Of a DNA stretch of 64,000 nucleotides, positions 47,373 through 55,880 are shown one piece after another. A program made the position numbers and the translations under genes. The notes under the pieces are model-generated. The model was not told the DNA's origin. It saw nothing but the letters and a program-made list of their open reading frames with translations, and did not search any database. The stretch is from Shewanella corallii (GTDB lineage: Bacteria > Pseudomonadota > Gammaproteobacteria > Enterobacterales > Shewanellaceae), in NCBI RefSeq assembly GCF_023349125.1, contig NZ_JAKIKT010000005.1:62001-126000 (forward strand). Direction: 5' to 3'. Position 1 is the stretch's first letter. Every line of letters starts with the position of its first letter.

Positions 47373-48257
47373 ATGTTAAACGGAAGCATAGTTGCCCTGA
47401 TCACGCCGATGACGGCAGAGGGTAAAGTCGATTACGCCAGTTTGGAGAGATTGGTTGAGTTTCATATCACCGAAGGAACGGATGCTATCGTTTCTGTCGG
47501 TACCACTGGTGAGTCGGCCACGCTGCCGGTAGCTGAGCATGTTGAAGTCGTTGCTCAAACTGTAAAATTAGTCGCGGGTCGGATCCCAGTTATCGCAGGT
47601 AATGGCGGTAATGCCACGGCTGAAGCTATTGAACTGACTCTGGGACTGTCCAAAGCAGGCGTTGATGCCATGCTGGGCGTGACTCCCTATTACAATAAAC
47701 CTACACAAAAAGGCCTGGTCGCACACTACAAAGCGGTGGCTGCCAGCACTGATGTGCCTCAAATTCTTTACAACGTACCCGGCCGTACCGCTGTCGATCT
47801 GTTACCTGAGACGGTTGCGGAGTTGTCTGTGGTCGAGAATATTATCGGTGTGAAAGAAGCGACAGGCGATCTTATGCGTGTCAGTCGGTTACGTGAGCTT
47901 TGCGGCGCAGACTTTAAGCTGTACAGTGGCGATGACGCTACCGCCTGTGAGTTTTTGTTACTGGGTGGCGACGGTGTTATCTCTGTGGCCAATAACGTGG
48001 CGCCAAAGGCATTTAAAGCTATGTGTGAAGCGGCGCTTAAAGGCGATGCTGAACTTGCCCGTCAATATGATGAGCCATTACGCGGTTTGTACCGGGACCT
48101 CTTCTGTGAAGCAAACCCAATTCCGGTAAAATGGGCAGTCCACCGCATGGGACTGATTAATAATAACTATATTCGCTTACCTTTGACTGAACTTTCCGAC
48201 ACTTATCATGGTCAACTAGTGCAAGCGATGGAAAAAGCCCAAATAGAGGTTATCTGA
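47373..48257 (+). CDS. dapA: 4-hydroxy-tetrahydrodipicolinate synthase
   Basis: DapA condenses pyruvate and aspartate semialdehyde, the first committed step to diaminopimelate and lysine. The Schiff-base lysine lies in [10 protein letters not shown], the catalytic triad residues in GTTGESATL and LYNVPGRTA. The length of 294 residues is standard. bamC follows after three bases, as in E. coli (dapA-nlpB). Confidence 0.98.
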   Translation: MLNGSIVALITPMTAEGKVDYASLERLVEFHITEGTDAIVSVGTTGESATLPVAEHVEVVAQTVKLVAGRIPVIAGNGGNATAEAIELTLGLSKAGVDAMLGVTPYYNKPTQKGLVAHYKAVAASTDVPQILYNVPGRTAVDLLPETVAELSVVENIIGVKEATGDLMRVSRLRELCGADFKLYSGDDATACEFLLLGGDGVISVANNVAPKAFKAMCEAALKGDAELARQYDEPLRGLYRDLFCEANPIPVKWAVHRMGLINNNYIRLPLTELSDTYHGQLVQAMEKAQIEVI

Positions 48258-48260
48258 TAC

Positions 48261-49355
48261 ATGCTCAAGCATCTTACCCCTGTGCTGCTGGTGTCTACCC
48301 TGGCAGCATGCAGTACACCAATGGAACGCCGTCAGGCCAATGGCAACGAAGAGTACCTGAATGCAGGTGCCGGCCGCGCTGAGCTGGCTATCCCTGACGG
48401 ATTAAAAGCGCCGACATACAGTCGCGAATTTGCGATTCCAGAGCTGGGCCCCAAGGCCGATGCCACTTTAGTCGGCACCCAACTGGATATTCGTCCTCCT
48501 CTGCAGGTTCTGCCAATGGCAGAGGGCACTCATGTTGAAGAGGGCAGCGACAGCATCAAGATTGTGGTTGAGTCTGTCGACAATCAAATCGATCTTAAGC
48601 GTGAAATGTTTGATTATCTGCTGGCTTTTTTGGCCAAGCGAGAGATTGCTGTTGCCAGCCAGAACTATGAGTCAGGTGTGATCGATACAGACTGGATTGA
48701 GTACCAGGAAGTGGTCGACTCCAGCATGTTTGGCTCTGATAAGGTGTTTAGCCTTAAGCAGAAGTACCGCTTTGACGTGCAGGTTCGTCCACACGGCCGT
48801 ACCGGAGCCATTGTGATTGAACTGCTGGATCACCAGGAAAGCTATGATGGTGACGCTCAGGACTCGCTGCTGACCGGTGAAGACAAACGTCGCTATACCA
48901 TTGATATGTTGAACTCTGCGATTGCCTATATGAGTCTGCAGCGTGACAAAGCACTGCGTGCCAAGCGAGTTCAGGAAAGCCTGGGTATTCAGGTTGAACT
49001 GGAAAATACTGAGCAGGCTTATTATCTGGCCGAAGCTGATTTCGATAAGGTGTGGAACCGTTTGCGTATTGTGTTGCCTGAGATGGGCTTCGAAGTCGCC
49101 GATATGGACCGCAGCAAGAAACTGATCTTTATCAACTATGATGATGACTCAGGTTTCTGGAGCTCACTGTGGGGTGACGAAGAGTTGCCATTGGAGAAAG
49201 GTGGTTACCGTCTGCTGTTGGAAAACACAGATAACCCTGACCAAACCCGTATCCTGCTGCGCAGCATCTCAGATGAGCCACTGGACAATGAGGTCATTGA
49301 AGGTGTTTACAACGCCTTTAAAGAGCTGATGAGCGAAGACCGTAAGGTACGCTAA
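48261..49355 (+). CDS. bamC: Outer membrane assembly lipoprotein BamC
   Basis: BamC (NlpB) is a lipoprotein of the BAM complex that inserts beta-barrel proteins into the outer membrane. The lipobox LAAC places the lipidated cysteine at residue 17. An unstructured BamD-binding N-terminal stretch (to about residue 95, with PPLQVLPMAEGT) precedes two helix-grip domains (about 100-220 and 240-364). It is cotranscribed with dapA and followed by a strong terminator. Confidence 0.95.
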   Translation: MLKHLTPVLLVSTLAACSTPMERRQANGNEEYLNAGAGRAELAIPDGLKAPTYSREFAIPELGPKADATLVGTQLDIRPPLQVLPMAEGTHVEEGSDSIKIVVESVDNQIDLKREMFDYLLAFLAKREIAVASQNYESGVIDTDWIEYQEVVDSSMFGSDKVFSLKQKYRFDVQVRPHGRTGAIVIELLDHQESYDGDAQDSLLTGEDKRRYTIDMLNSAIAYMSLQRDKALRAKRVQESLGIQVELENTEQAYYLAEADFDKVWNRLRIVLPEMGFEVADMDRSKKLIFINYDDDSGFWSSLWGDEELPLEKGGYRLLLENTDNPDQTRILLRSISDEPLDNEVIEGVYNAFKELMSEDRKVR

Positions 49356-49372
49356 GCAAACCTTGATAAAAG

Positions 49373-49395
49373 AGCGCCCACTGGGCGCTTTTTTA
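49373..49395 (+). terminator. Terminator of dapA-bamC
   Basis: A 7-bp GC-rich stem (AGCGCCC with GGGCGCT) is followed by a run of six T. Confidence 0.88.
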
Positions 49396-49730
49396 TTGCC
49401 TGATCAAACTCAGTCACTCCCGGTCGCTGCTTGCATAGAAGAGTGATCACAGTCTGGAAATGCGCTGATACCTTAAGCCTGAGTCATGAGATAACGCCAT
49501 TATGCTATCTGAGTTCGAACTGCCGGGAGAAAGCAGCGCAGGGTGCTCAGAGTCGCCCGCTGACCGTATTCAGGCGTTATGTCGGTCTCATGTTCCAGGA
49601 TAGGCATTAAGTGCCGCAGGAGTGTTCTGGTGAGTCTTACCCGTGGGGCAAGTGCAGGAAGCAAGCAACGAACTGCCACATGAGGCAAAAAGAGTTGGAA
49701 CGGAAAGGAAACCTTGGAGCAGATAAGAGT

Positions 49731-49758
49731 CAAAGCCACCCGATAACAGGTGGCTTTG
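49731..49758 (-). terminator. Probable terminator of fabA
   Basis: A 10-bp stem (CAAAGCCACC with GGTGGCTTTG) with an eight-base loop lies just downstream of fabA on the minus strand, but the T run after it is weak. Confidence 0.65.
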
Positions 49759-49768
49759 TGAAGGCGAA

Positions 49769-50284
49769 TCAGAAGGTAGAGGTGTCTGAGAACACGCCTA
49801 CTTTCAAATCTGTCGCGCTGTAGATTTCGCGGCCATCCACTTCCAGTGTCGCGTCGGCGATGCCCATAATCAGTTTTCTGTGGATGGTACGCTTGATATT
49901 CAGTTTGTAGGTCACTTTTTTAGCGCCTGGAAGCACCTGGCCGGTAAATTTAACTTCACCTACGCCCAATGCACGGCCTTTACCCTGTGCACCTTCCCAG
50001 GCCAGATAGAAGCCAACCAGCTGCCACATGGCATCAAGGCCCAAACAGCCAGGCATGACAGGGTCACCCGGGAAGTGGCAGTCAAAGAACCAAAGATCAG
50101 GGTTGATATCCAGTTCAGCAATGATTTCGCCTTTGCCAAATTCGCCACCATCTTCATTGATGGTCACAATGCGATCCAGCATCAACATATTGTCTACGGG
50201 CAGGCGAGGGGAGTTTTGTCCGAACAGATCTCCATACCCGCAGGCCATCAATTCTTCTTTGCTGTAACTGTTAGCTTTAGTCAT
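49769..50284 (-). CDS. fabA: 3-hydroxydecanoyl-ACP dehydratase/isomerase FabA
   Basis: FabA introduces the double bond of unsaturated fatty acids at the C10 stage. This 171-residue hot-dog protein has the active-site His and Asp in [21 protein letters not shown]. The ATG at 50284 with an AGGAGT site fits the family start [12 protein letters not shown]; the frame extends 11 codons upstream. FadR-like and FabR-like operators lie just upstream, overlapping the end of the Lon-like gene. Confidence 0.97.
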   Translation of the reverse strand: MTKANSYSKEELMACGYGDLFGQNSPRLPVDNMLMLDRIVTINEDGGEFGKGEIIAELDINPDLWFFDCHFPGDPVMPGCLGLDAMWQLVGFYLAWEGAQGKGRALGVGEVKFTGQVLPGAKKVTYKLNIKRTIHRKLIMGIADATLEVDGREIYSATDLKVGVFSDTSTF

Positions 50285-50320
50285 TGTTATAGGTACTCCT
50301 GATTTTGTTGACGCCAAGAT

Positions 50321-50340
50321 TAGCGAACAGGTGTACGCCT
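50321..50340 (-). promoter_or_regulatory. FabR-like palindrome upstream of fabA
   Basis: On the minus strand the sequence AGGCGTACACCTGTTCGCTA has near-perfect arms (GCGTACA with TGTTCGC). It closely resembles, from memory, the FabR site of E. coli fabA, and it directly adjoins the FadR-like box as in E. coli. Confidence 0.65.
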
Positions 50341-50357
50341 AACAACTCCGATCAGCT
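50341..50357 (-). promoter_or_regulatory. FadR-like operator upstream of fabA
   Basis: The minus strand reads AGCTGATCGGAGTTGTT, which resembles the E. coli fabA FadR site as I remember it, and the FadR consensus. FadR activates fabA in E. coli. The box overlaps the last codons of the Lon-like gene. Confidence 0.65.
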
Positions 50358-51953
50358 GGAAAATCCCAATCTGGATCTCAACCTTTCCCAAAAGCCTGGC
50401 TCCTCTTCCCCATGGCCTGCCAGTCTATCGAGTCTTTGTTGCACTAATCCGTACAGTGTCTCATCAGGGAAATTGTTATTTTCATCTGCTTCGCCAGCAG
50501 GTTTGTTCATCAGCAGCTCAACGGCTTCATCCATATGGGCGACCTGATAAAGGTGGAACTGACCTTCATTAACAGCCTCAATGATGCGGCTGGGCAGGTT
50601 CAACTGCTGGAGATTAGCCCGGGGAATAATAACCCCTTGATTACCCGTCAATCCTCTGCGGAAACACAGGTTGAAAAAACCTTCAATTTTTTCGTTTACG
50701 CCACCAATAGCCTGGACGTTACCCAGCTGATCCAGTGCGCCAGTGACGGCCAACGACTGGTTGATGGGTTGTTCAGCAATGGCTGAAATCAAACAGCAGT
50801 ACTCGGCGAGAGATGCACTGTCCCCATCAATCTCCTGATAGGACTGCTCAAATACAATGTTGGCATTAAGATGCAGCGGGGCGTCACGACCGAATATCCG
50901 GTACAGGCAGGCGGACAAAATCATCATGCCTTTGGCATGAATATTTCCGCCAAGTTCGGATTTTCTTTCAATATCAGCAACCTCACCATCTCCATAATGT
51001 ACTGAGGTGGTAATGCGCGCGGGCTCGCCGTAGCAAAAATCGATAGAGTCGATAACGGTCAGGCCGTTAATTTGGCCGATAACTTCACCCTCTGTGGGCA
51101 GGTTGATAAAGGCATCATCAAAACTCTGTGCAGCAAACAGCTCTGAGGCATTGTGTCGGAACTGTCTGGCCTCCATCGCTGCCTGGATGGCTCCGCCATT
51201 AAGGTGAGGGTTTCCACTTAAAGCTGCTGCTTGAGCTAACAGTCGTACCATTTCTCCCGAGCTCAGGCTCAATCTCTGCTGATGTTCTGTGAGACGGGCG
51301 CTGAATTGACACAAGGGTTGCAGCGCAGACTCATGGAGTGTCAGCTCACGGGAACTGGCGAGGGCATGTAAGAAGGCGGCGTATTCATCCACGCTGTGTC
51401 TGCCGAGATCCAGTTCATGGGACATTTCGGCCAGCAGGGGAAACAGTTCAATGAAGCGGCTTTCCTGATATCTCAACCCCGCGTACAGCTCACCATTGCC
51501 GATAAGAGTGACTTTGGCTTGCAGGGCTATGGTGTCACCATTGGCCAGCTGGATTTGATTGTGTTCCAGACAATGGCATAACAGTTCCCAAAGGTTTTCT
51601 CGTTTGATCAATGACTCAGCATCGATGACCAGGTGTTGTGATTTAGCCAGAGCACCTGGTGCCCACGAACCATCTGCAAGACGTTGGCCGATAAGATCCT
51701 GGCGTCGAATATTGCCTCTCAGATATTGCCAGCTGCTTTGCTTATATTGCTGTTGCAGGGAATGCAGCAGCAAGTTACGAGCGATCCCGCTGAAGTCGGC
51801 GATATACAGGTTCTGACCGGAAGCCAAGGCGAGTTTTATGGTGTTTTGCAGGCGTTCCTGACCAACAAGTAAAGCTTCTGCAGATGGCACTGAGCTCTGG
51901 CCAAAAGCGTATTGCGGCGCCAGCGCGGTCACCGGTATCTTGGTAGATGTCAT
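50352..51953 (-). CDS. Lon-related protease (YcbZ/LonH type)
   Basis: This 533-residue protein has a C-terminal Lon-type (S16) protease domain with the catalytic dyad Ser 379 (EIDGDSASLAEY) and Lys 422 (GGVNEKIEG), exactly 43 residues apart as in Lon. The N-terminal half resembles the AAA region of Lon-like proteins, but the Walker A position reads SGQNLYIADFSGIARNLL, so ATP use is doubtful. The neighbouring fabA is the same as for E. coli ycbZ. Its substrates are unknown. Confidence 0.87.
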   Translation of the reverse strand: MTSTKIPVTALAPQYAFGQSSVPSAEALLVGQERLQNTIKLALASGQNLYIADFSGIARNLLLHSLQQQYKQSSWQYLRGNIRRQDLIGQRLADGSWAPGALAKSQHLVIDAESLIKRENLWELLCHCLEHNQIQLANGDTIALQAKVTLIGNGELYAGLRYQESRFIELFPLLAEMSHELDLGRHSVDEYAAFLHALASSRELTLHESALQPLCQFSARLTEHQQRLSLSSGEMVRLLAQAAALSGNPHLNGGAIQAAMEARQFRHNASELFAAQSFDDAFINLPTEGEVIGQINGLTVIDSIDFCYGEPARITTSVHYGDGEVADIERKSELGGNIHAKGMMILSACLYRIFGRDAPLHLNANIVFEQSYQEIDGDSASLAEYCCLISAIAEQPINQSLAVTGALDQLGNVQAIGGVNEKIEGFFNLCFRRGLTGNQGVIIPRANLQQLNLPSRIIEAVNEGQFHLYQVAHMDEAVELLMNKPAGEADENNNFPDETLYGLVQQRLDRLAGHGEEEPGFWERLRSRLGFSS

Positions 51954-52122
51954 GTTTATCTTTTTTTCGAAAAATTACGGCGATATTAGCACATTCCATT
52001 CATCCTCAGTCCGGTTTTGCGTTTATCCGATATCACGCGGTAATGAAAAGGTTAGATTCGAATGAAAAACTGCCGGTTTGGGCTAAATTTCGACGAACAG
52101 TCAGGGGAATACAAAATTACTG

Positions 52123-52151
52123 TTTACAAGCAAAAGGTCGCTGGCTATTAT
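52123..52151 (+). promoter_or_regulatory. Promoter of tRNA-Ser
   Basis: TTTACA and TATTAT are separated by exactly 17 bases, each one mismatch from the sigma-70 consensus, and are followed by a GC-rich discriminator (GCCCG), 11 bases before the tRNA gene. Confidence 0.85.
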
Positions 52152-52162
52152 GCCCGTCATCC

Positions 52163-52253
52163 GGAGGGGTGGCAGAGTGGTCGAATGCACCGGTCTTGAA
52201 AACCGGCATGGGTTAATAGCCCATCCAGGGTTCAAATCCCTGCTCCTCCGCCA
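52163..52253 (+). tRNA. tRNA-Ser (anticodon UGA)
   Basis: The 91-base gene folds as a class II tRNA. The acceptor arms GGAGGGG and CTCCTCC pair with one G-U. The anticodon stem CCGGT/ACCGG encloses CTTGAAA, giving anticodon TGA. A long variable arm (TGGG...CCCA) and the T arm with GTTCAAATC follow. CCA is encoded at 52251-52253. The length, variable arm and anticodon together identify a serine acceptor reading UCA-type codons. Confidence 0.98.
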
Positions 52254-52260
52254 TATTTAG

Positions 52261-52291
52261 AAAAGCCCGCTTAGTTTTAAGCGGGCTTTTT
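52261..52291 (+). terminator. Terminator of tRNA-Ser
   Basis: A 13-bp stem (AAAAGCCCGCTTA with TAAGCGGGCTTTT), a GTTT loop and a T run begin eight bases after the tRNA. Confidence 0.92.
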
Positions 52292-52304
52292 GCTATTCGA
52301 AGTT

Positions 52305-52400
52305 TGATGGATGGGGTACCCATCCAGACTCATATCAAGGGCTTGAATCCCTGCTTCTCCGACTTATCTATGAAAGCCCGTTTTAAGTGGGCCTTCCGCT
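52305..52400 (+). pseudogene. Decayed copy of the tRNA-Ser 3' half and terminator
   Basis: This segment repeats the end of the tRNA gene in degraded form: CCCATCCAG, then AAGGGCTTGAATCCCTGC and TTCTCCG in the order seen in the intact tRNA. It then shows GAAAGCCCG...AAGTGGGCCTTCCGC, a mutated version of the tRNA terminator. The 5' half and anticodon arm are absent. It looks like a decayed tandem duplicate. Confidence 0.75.
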
Positions 52401-52414
52401 AATTAGGGGGGCGT

Positions 52415-52470
52415 ATGATGAGATGCTCATCCAATTCATACCAAGGGCTCACACTCCCATTCCTTTCCGT
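52415..52470 (+). pseudogene. Second, more decayed tRNA-Ser 3' copy
   Basis: GATGCTCATCCAATTCATACC, AAGGGCTCACACTCCC and TTTCCG align with the previous decayed copy (GGTACCCATCCAGACTCATATC, AAGGGCTTGAATCCC, TCTCCG), including its insertion between the variable arm and the T stem. It is therefore probably derived from that copy or its precursor. Beyond it, up to 52503, I see nothing. Confidence 0.6.
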
Positions 52471-52503
52471 CATTCATCCTATTCTTCTCTGGATTTTTCG
52501 CCA

Positions 52504-52533
52504 TAAAAAAGGCCGCACCTGAGTGCGACCTTC
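52504..52533 (-). terminator. Probable terminator downstream of dsbB
   Basis: On the minus strand GAAGGTCGCAC and GTGCGGCCTTTT pair with one mismatch around a TCAG loop, followed by a T run, about 80 bases after dsbB. Confidence 0.8.
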
Positions 52534-52613
52534 CATTGCGTTACCCTGTGTTCAATATTGATTTTGCGCGACTATCGCGCTTGCCCAATAATAGAAGCGG
52601 GCAAACCTGACGC

Positions 52614-53120
52614 CTATTTTGCTTTTCTGAATAAAGGCAGCAGAAAAACCACAGCCATAATCAGATAGGTGCTGAAGGCTATCTGCATCCACTGGGTCAT
52701 GGACAGTCCCAGCATGCCCCAAACATCATCTGTACACATTCCGGTAGGCATAAATACCTGTGGCAGCCAGTCATGTAACGGCAGGCTTTCGGGGAAGTTG
52801 GGCATAAAGTCACAGGTGGCAAAAGGAGAGGGATCTGACTGGATATTGTAAAGCTCGGTTGCCAGCATAAGCCCCCAACCAGCGCTGACTATCCAAAGCA
52901 GATAGGCGGGAAATCTCAGCATGCTCTTCGGTGCAATGCTGCCCAGCAGGCCGGCCAGCAAAATACCCAGTACTGCGACCCTTTGATAGACGCACATTAC
53001 ACAGGGGTTCAGGTGCATGACATATTGAAAAAATAGGGCGGTAGCCTCAAGCAGAAGGGCGCTGCCTCCAAGCAGATACCAGGCGAGGCGGGATTGGGCG
53101 AATCTGGTTAGTCCTATCAC
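52614..53120 (-). CDS. dsbB: Disulphide bond formation protein DsbB
   Basis: DsbB is an inner-membrane protein that reoxidises DsbA and passes electrons to quinones. The 168-residue protein has four membrane helices, the redox pair in NPCVMC and the second periplasmic cysteine pair (ATCDFMP and GMCTD). I chose the GTG at 53120 because CAGGAG lies six bases upstream and the length fits; a TTG six codons earlier is open. nhaB lies upstream with its own terminator between. Confidence 0.95.
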   Translation of the reverse strand: MIGLTRFAQSRLAWYLLGGSALLLEATALFFQYVMHLNPCVMCVYQRVAVLGILLAGLLGSIAPKSMLRFPAYLLWIVSAGWGLMLATELYNIQSDPSPFATCDFMPNFPESLPLHDWLPQVFMPTGMCTDDVWGMLGLSMTQWMQIAFSTYLIMAVVFLLPLFRKAK

Positions 53121-53143
53121 GGTAAACTCCTGAACCAATGAAA

Positions 53144-53167
53144 AAACGCCCGCATTTGCGGGCGTTT
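53144..53167 (-). terminator. Terminator of nhaB
   Basis: An 11-bp stem (AAACGCCCGCA with TGCGGGCGTTT) is followed on the minus strand by a T run, between nhaB and dsbB. Confidence 0.88.
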
Positions 53168-53206
53168 CAGGACTTTACTCAAGTCACCTTTTCAGGTCAA
53201 CTGTGA

Positions 53207-54790
53207 TCAATGACCCACTGCAGAAGAAACGGCTTCAGCGGCAGTGTGGTGACCAAGTGCTCCAATTTCATAGAAATAGTGAGTCATCTCGGTCAGGAAA
53301 CCGGTTTCGATGGTCAGCAGGCCAACTACAGACAGTACGATAGTGTATGGCAGGGCCATCCATACCATGCGACCGTAGGACAGTCGGATGAGCGGAGCCA
53401 GTGCTGAAGTCAGCAGGAACAGGAACGCAGCCTGACCATTTGGTGTGGCAACTGACGGCAGGTTGGTACCTGTGTTAATGGCCACGGCCAGCATATCGAA
53501 CTGGTCACGGGTGATCTGGCCACTCAACAGGGCGGCTTTCACTTCGTTGATATATACGGTGCCCACGAATACGTTATCAGACACCATAGACAGCAGGCCG
53601 TTGGCGATAAAGAAGATCACCAGCTGCATGTTGCCTTGAAACTCCAGCGCCCATTGAATCACAGGTGCAAACAGCTTCTGGTCGATAATAACGGCTACAA
53701 CCGCAAAGAATACTGCCAGCAGTGCGGTAAATGGCAGTGCTTCTTCAAAGGCTTTACCCAGAGCATGCTCGTCGGTGATGCCGTTAAACGCAGTACACAG
53801 AATGATAACGGTCAGACCGATCAGACCCACAGAAGCCAGGTGCAAAGCCAGACCCACGATCAGCCAGATACCAACCAGTGCCTGAACAATCAGCTTAACT
53901 TTATCTCTGTTGGTACGGCTTGCATCTTCATGAGCGTCATAGTCACACAGGATCTGACGAACAGACTCAGGCAGCTCAGCGCCGTAACCGAAGATTTTGA
54001 ACTTCTCAACCAGGAAACAGGTTGTCAGACCGGCAAATAATACTGGAATGGTCACCGGAGACATACGGATAAAGAACTCTGCAAACAACCAGTTGGCCTG
54101 TGCTGCAATGATCAGGTTTTGAGGCTCACCCACCATGGTACATACACCACCCAGAGCGGTACCTACACCAGAGTGCATCAGCAGGTTACGCAGGAAGCCA
54201 CGGAAAGCTTCAAGCTCTTCAGTGTTCAGGGCCTGTTGACCATCATTGGTGTGGTCATGATCAGCACCGAAATCTTTACCAGATGCCACTTTGTGGTAAA
54301 TGGCGTAGAAGCCCACAGCCACAGCGATGATGACTGCGATTACGGTCAGCGCATCCAGGAAGGCAGACAGGAAAGCAGATGCACCACAGAACAGCAAAGA
54401 TACGGCCAGCTTGGAGCGAACCTTGGTGATCATCTTGGTGAAGCCGAACAGCAGCAGCTGCTTCATAAAGTAAATACCGGCGACCATAAAGACCAGCAAC
54501 AGCAATACTTCCAGGTTGGCTTCAATCTCATGCAGCACCATGCTTGGACTGGTCATGCCAATCAAGACGGCTTCAATGGCCAACAGGCCACCGGGCTGCA
54601 ATGGATAACATTTAAGCGCCATCGCCAAAGTGAAGATAAACTCGATAACCAATACCCATCCGGCGACGAATGGATTGATATAGAAGAGTATCGGGTTAAT
54701 TACTAAGAACGACAGAATTGCGATTTTGTACCACTTGGGTGAGTTACCCAAGAAGTTACCAATAAACGCCTGACTCATTGTCAAAGGCAT
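53207..54790 (-). CDS. nhaB: Na+/H+ antiporter NhaB
   Basis: NhaB expels sodium in exchange for protons at the inner membrane. The 527-residue protein has about 12 membrane segments; conserved stretches include [15 protein letters not shown] at the N terminus, [23 protein letters not shown] and [21 protein letters not shown]. The ATG at 54790 has a GAGAGGG site; the frame runs 28 codons upstream without support. It is divergent from fadR, as in E. coli. Confidence 0.96.
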   Translation of the reverse strand: MPLTMSQAFIGNFLGNSPKWYKIAILSFLVINPILFYINPFVAGWVLVIEFIFTLAMALKCYPLQPGGLLAIEAVLIGMTSPSMVLHEIEANLEVLLLLVFMVAGIYFMKQLLLFGFTKMITKVRSKLAVSLLFCGASAFLSAFLDALTVIAVIIAVAVGFYAIYHKVASGKDFGADHDHTNDGQQALNTEELEAFRGFLRNLLMHSGVGTALGGVCTMVGEPQNLIIAAQANWLFAEFFIRMSPVTIPVLFAGLTTCFLVEKFKIFGYGAELPESVRQILCDYDAHEDASRTNRDKVKLIVQALVGIWLIVGLALHLASVGLIGLTVIILCTAFNGITDEHALGKAFEEALPFTALLAVFFAVVAVIIDQKLFAPVIQWALEFQGNMQLVIFFIANGLLSMVSDNVFVGTVYINEVKAALLSGQITRDQFDMLAVAINTGTNLPSVATPNGQAAFLFLLTSALAPLIRLSYGRMVWMALPYTIVLSVVGLLTIETGFLTEMTHYFYEIGALGHHTAAEAVSSAVGH

Positions 54791-55042
54791 GGCACCCTCT
54801 CTAAAACAAAAGAATGTTAAGTGTTGTTTGTGAAAATGTTGCACGCCTGACGGCGGGGCAAAAGTGTACCGCAAACGATACTCTGAATGTAGTGGCTTAG
54901 CGATTGCTAAATATTAAAAAGCAGAGCTGCACTGCAAATTCAGCAGCTGACTATATTTGTTTGTTTCAAATTTGACCAAGAAAATGCGATTAACTTTTGA
55001 TCTTAATCCCGATTTTGCTCCAGTGGTTTTCATTTTTTGTCC

Positions 55043-55059
55043 ATCTGGTATGATGAGTG
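55043..55059 (+). promoter_or_regulatory. FadR-like operator on the fadR promoter
   Basis: ATCTGGTATGATGAGTG matches the CTGGT-N2-GA core of FadR operators and resembles the E. coli fadD site from memory. It lies 42-58 bases before fadR and overlaps a possible -10 element TATGAT (55049-55054), which has TTTTCA 16 bases upstream. Autoregulation is inferred. The remaining 54791-55100 sequence is AT-rich and shows nothing else clear. Confidence 0.6.
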
Positions 55060-55100
55060 CCCTCCATAATAAATATGCATAACCATTGGATTAACGGCTG

Positions 55101-55820
55101 ATGATAATCAATGCCAAAGGGCCTGCCAGCTTTGCTGAGAAGTACATAGTGCAATCTATCTGGGAAAACAAATTCCCTCCCGGGTCCATCTTACCTGCTG
55201 AGCGCGAGCTGTCCGAGTTGATTGGGGTCACACGGACAACCCTGAGAGAAGTGCTGCAGCGTCTGGCCCGTGATGGCTGGTTGACCATTCAACACGGTAA
55301 GCCAACCCGGGTGAACAATTTTTGGGAGACCTCAGGGCTCAATATTCTGGAAACCATTGCGGATCTAAACCCGGAAGGCTTTCCAGAGCTGGTAGATCAA
55401 CTCCTGTCTGCCCGCACCAATATTAGTGCTATCTATTTTCGTGGGGCCCTGCGTCACAGCCCTCAGATAGCGTTGGAAACCCTCAGTGCAATCCACGATA
55501 TGGACGACACTCCTGATGCCTATGCAGAGTTTGACTACAATCTGCATCACTCGTTTGCCTTTAACTCAGGAAACCCACTTTACGTGCTTATCCTGAATGG
55601 GTTTAAAGGGCTTTACAGCAGAGTAGGGCGTTATTACTTCACCAGCCCTGAAGCGAGACAACTGGCGCTGGCGTTTTACCAGAAGTTGGAGTTGCTTGCT
55701 CAGGCCGGTGATTACGAACAGGTGCCTGTGCTGATGCGTAGCTATGGTATTGACTCGGGTAAGATGTGGATGCAACTGCGTGATGCCATGCCTGCGGATA
55801 TCGCCCAGGACAACTCTTAA
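55101..55820 (+). CDS. fadR: Fatty acid metabolism regulator FadR
   Basis: FadR is a GntR-family regulator that represses beta-oxidation genes and activates fabA/fabB until long-chain acyl-CoA releases it. The 239-residue protein has the N-terminal winged helix ([25 protein letters not shown], nearly identical to E. coli) and the C-terminal acyl-CoA-binding helical domain. It lacks the roughly 40-residue insertion reported for the Vibrio form. It sits in the same window as fabA and fadD, likely targets. Confidence 0.96.
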   Translation: MIINAKGPASFAEKYIVQSIWENKFPPGSILPAERELSELIGVTRTTLREVLQRLARDGWLTIQHGKPTRVNNFWETSGLNILETIADLNPEGFPELVDQLLSARTNISAIYFRGALRHSPQIALETLSAIHDMDDTPDAYAEFDYNLHHSFAFNSGNPLYVLILNGFKGLYSRVGRYYFTSPEARQLALAFYQKLELLAQAGDYEQVPVLMRSYGIDSGKMWMQLRDAMPADIAQDNS

Positions 55821-55836
55821 TGTTGTGTTGCGCATA

Positions 55837-55864
55837 AAAAACACCGCCTGATGGCGGTGTTTTT
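55837..55864. terminator. Bidirectional terminator between fadR and spoVR
   Basis: A 12-bp stem (AAAAACACCGCC with GGCGGTGTTTTT) and a TGAT loop lie between convergent genes. Confidence 0.9.
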
Positions 55865-55880
55865 GTTTGAGGCTGCAGAA

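Larger units (their letters stand above)
49356..49768. other. Intergenic region between bamC and fabA
   Basis: This 413-base region holds the bamC terminator at its left end and the fabA hairpin at its right end. The middle, about 49400-49730, has no supported coding frame. It does not resemble any tRNA, signal recognition particle RNA or tmRNA that I can recognise. Its function, if any, is not visible. Confidence 0.6.

Noticed and set aside
49500..49739. 79-codon minus-strand frame in the bamC-fabA gap
   Set aside because: It has no recognisable domain, a composition unlike real proteins, and runs into the fabA terminator hairpin.
52163..52613. Integrated element at tRNA-Ser
   Set aside because: Decayed tRNA 3' copies are present, but there is no integrase and no foreign gene between the tRNA and dsbB.
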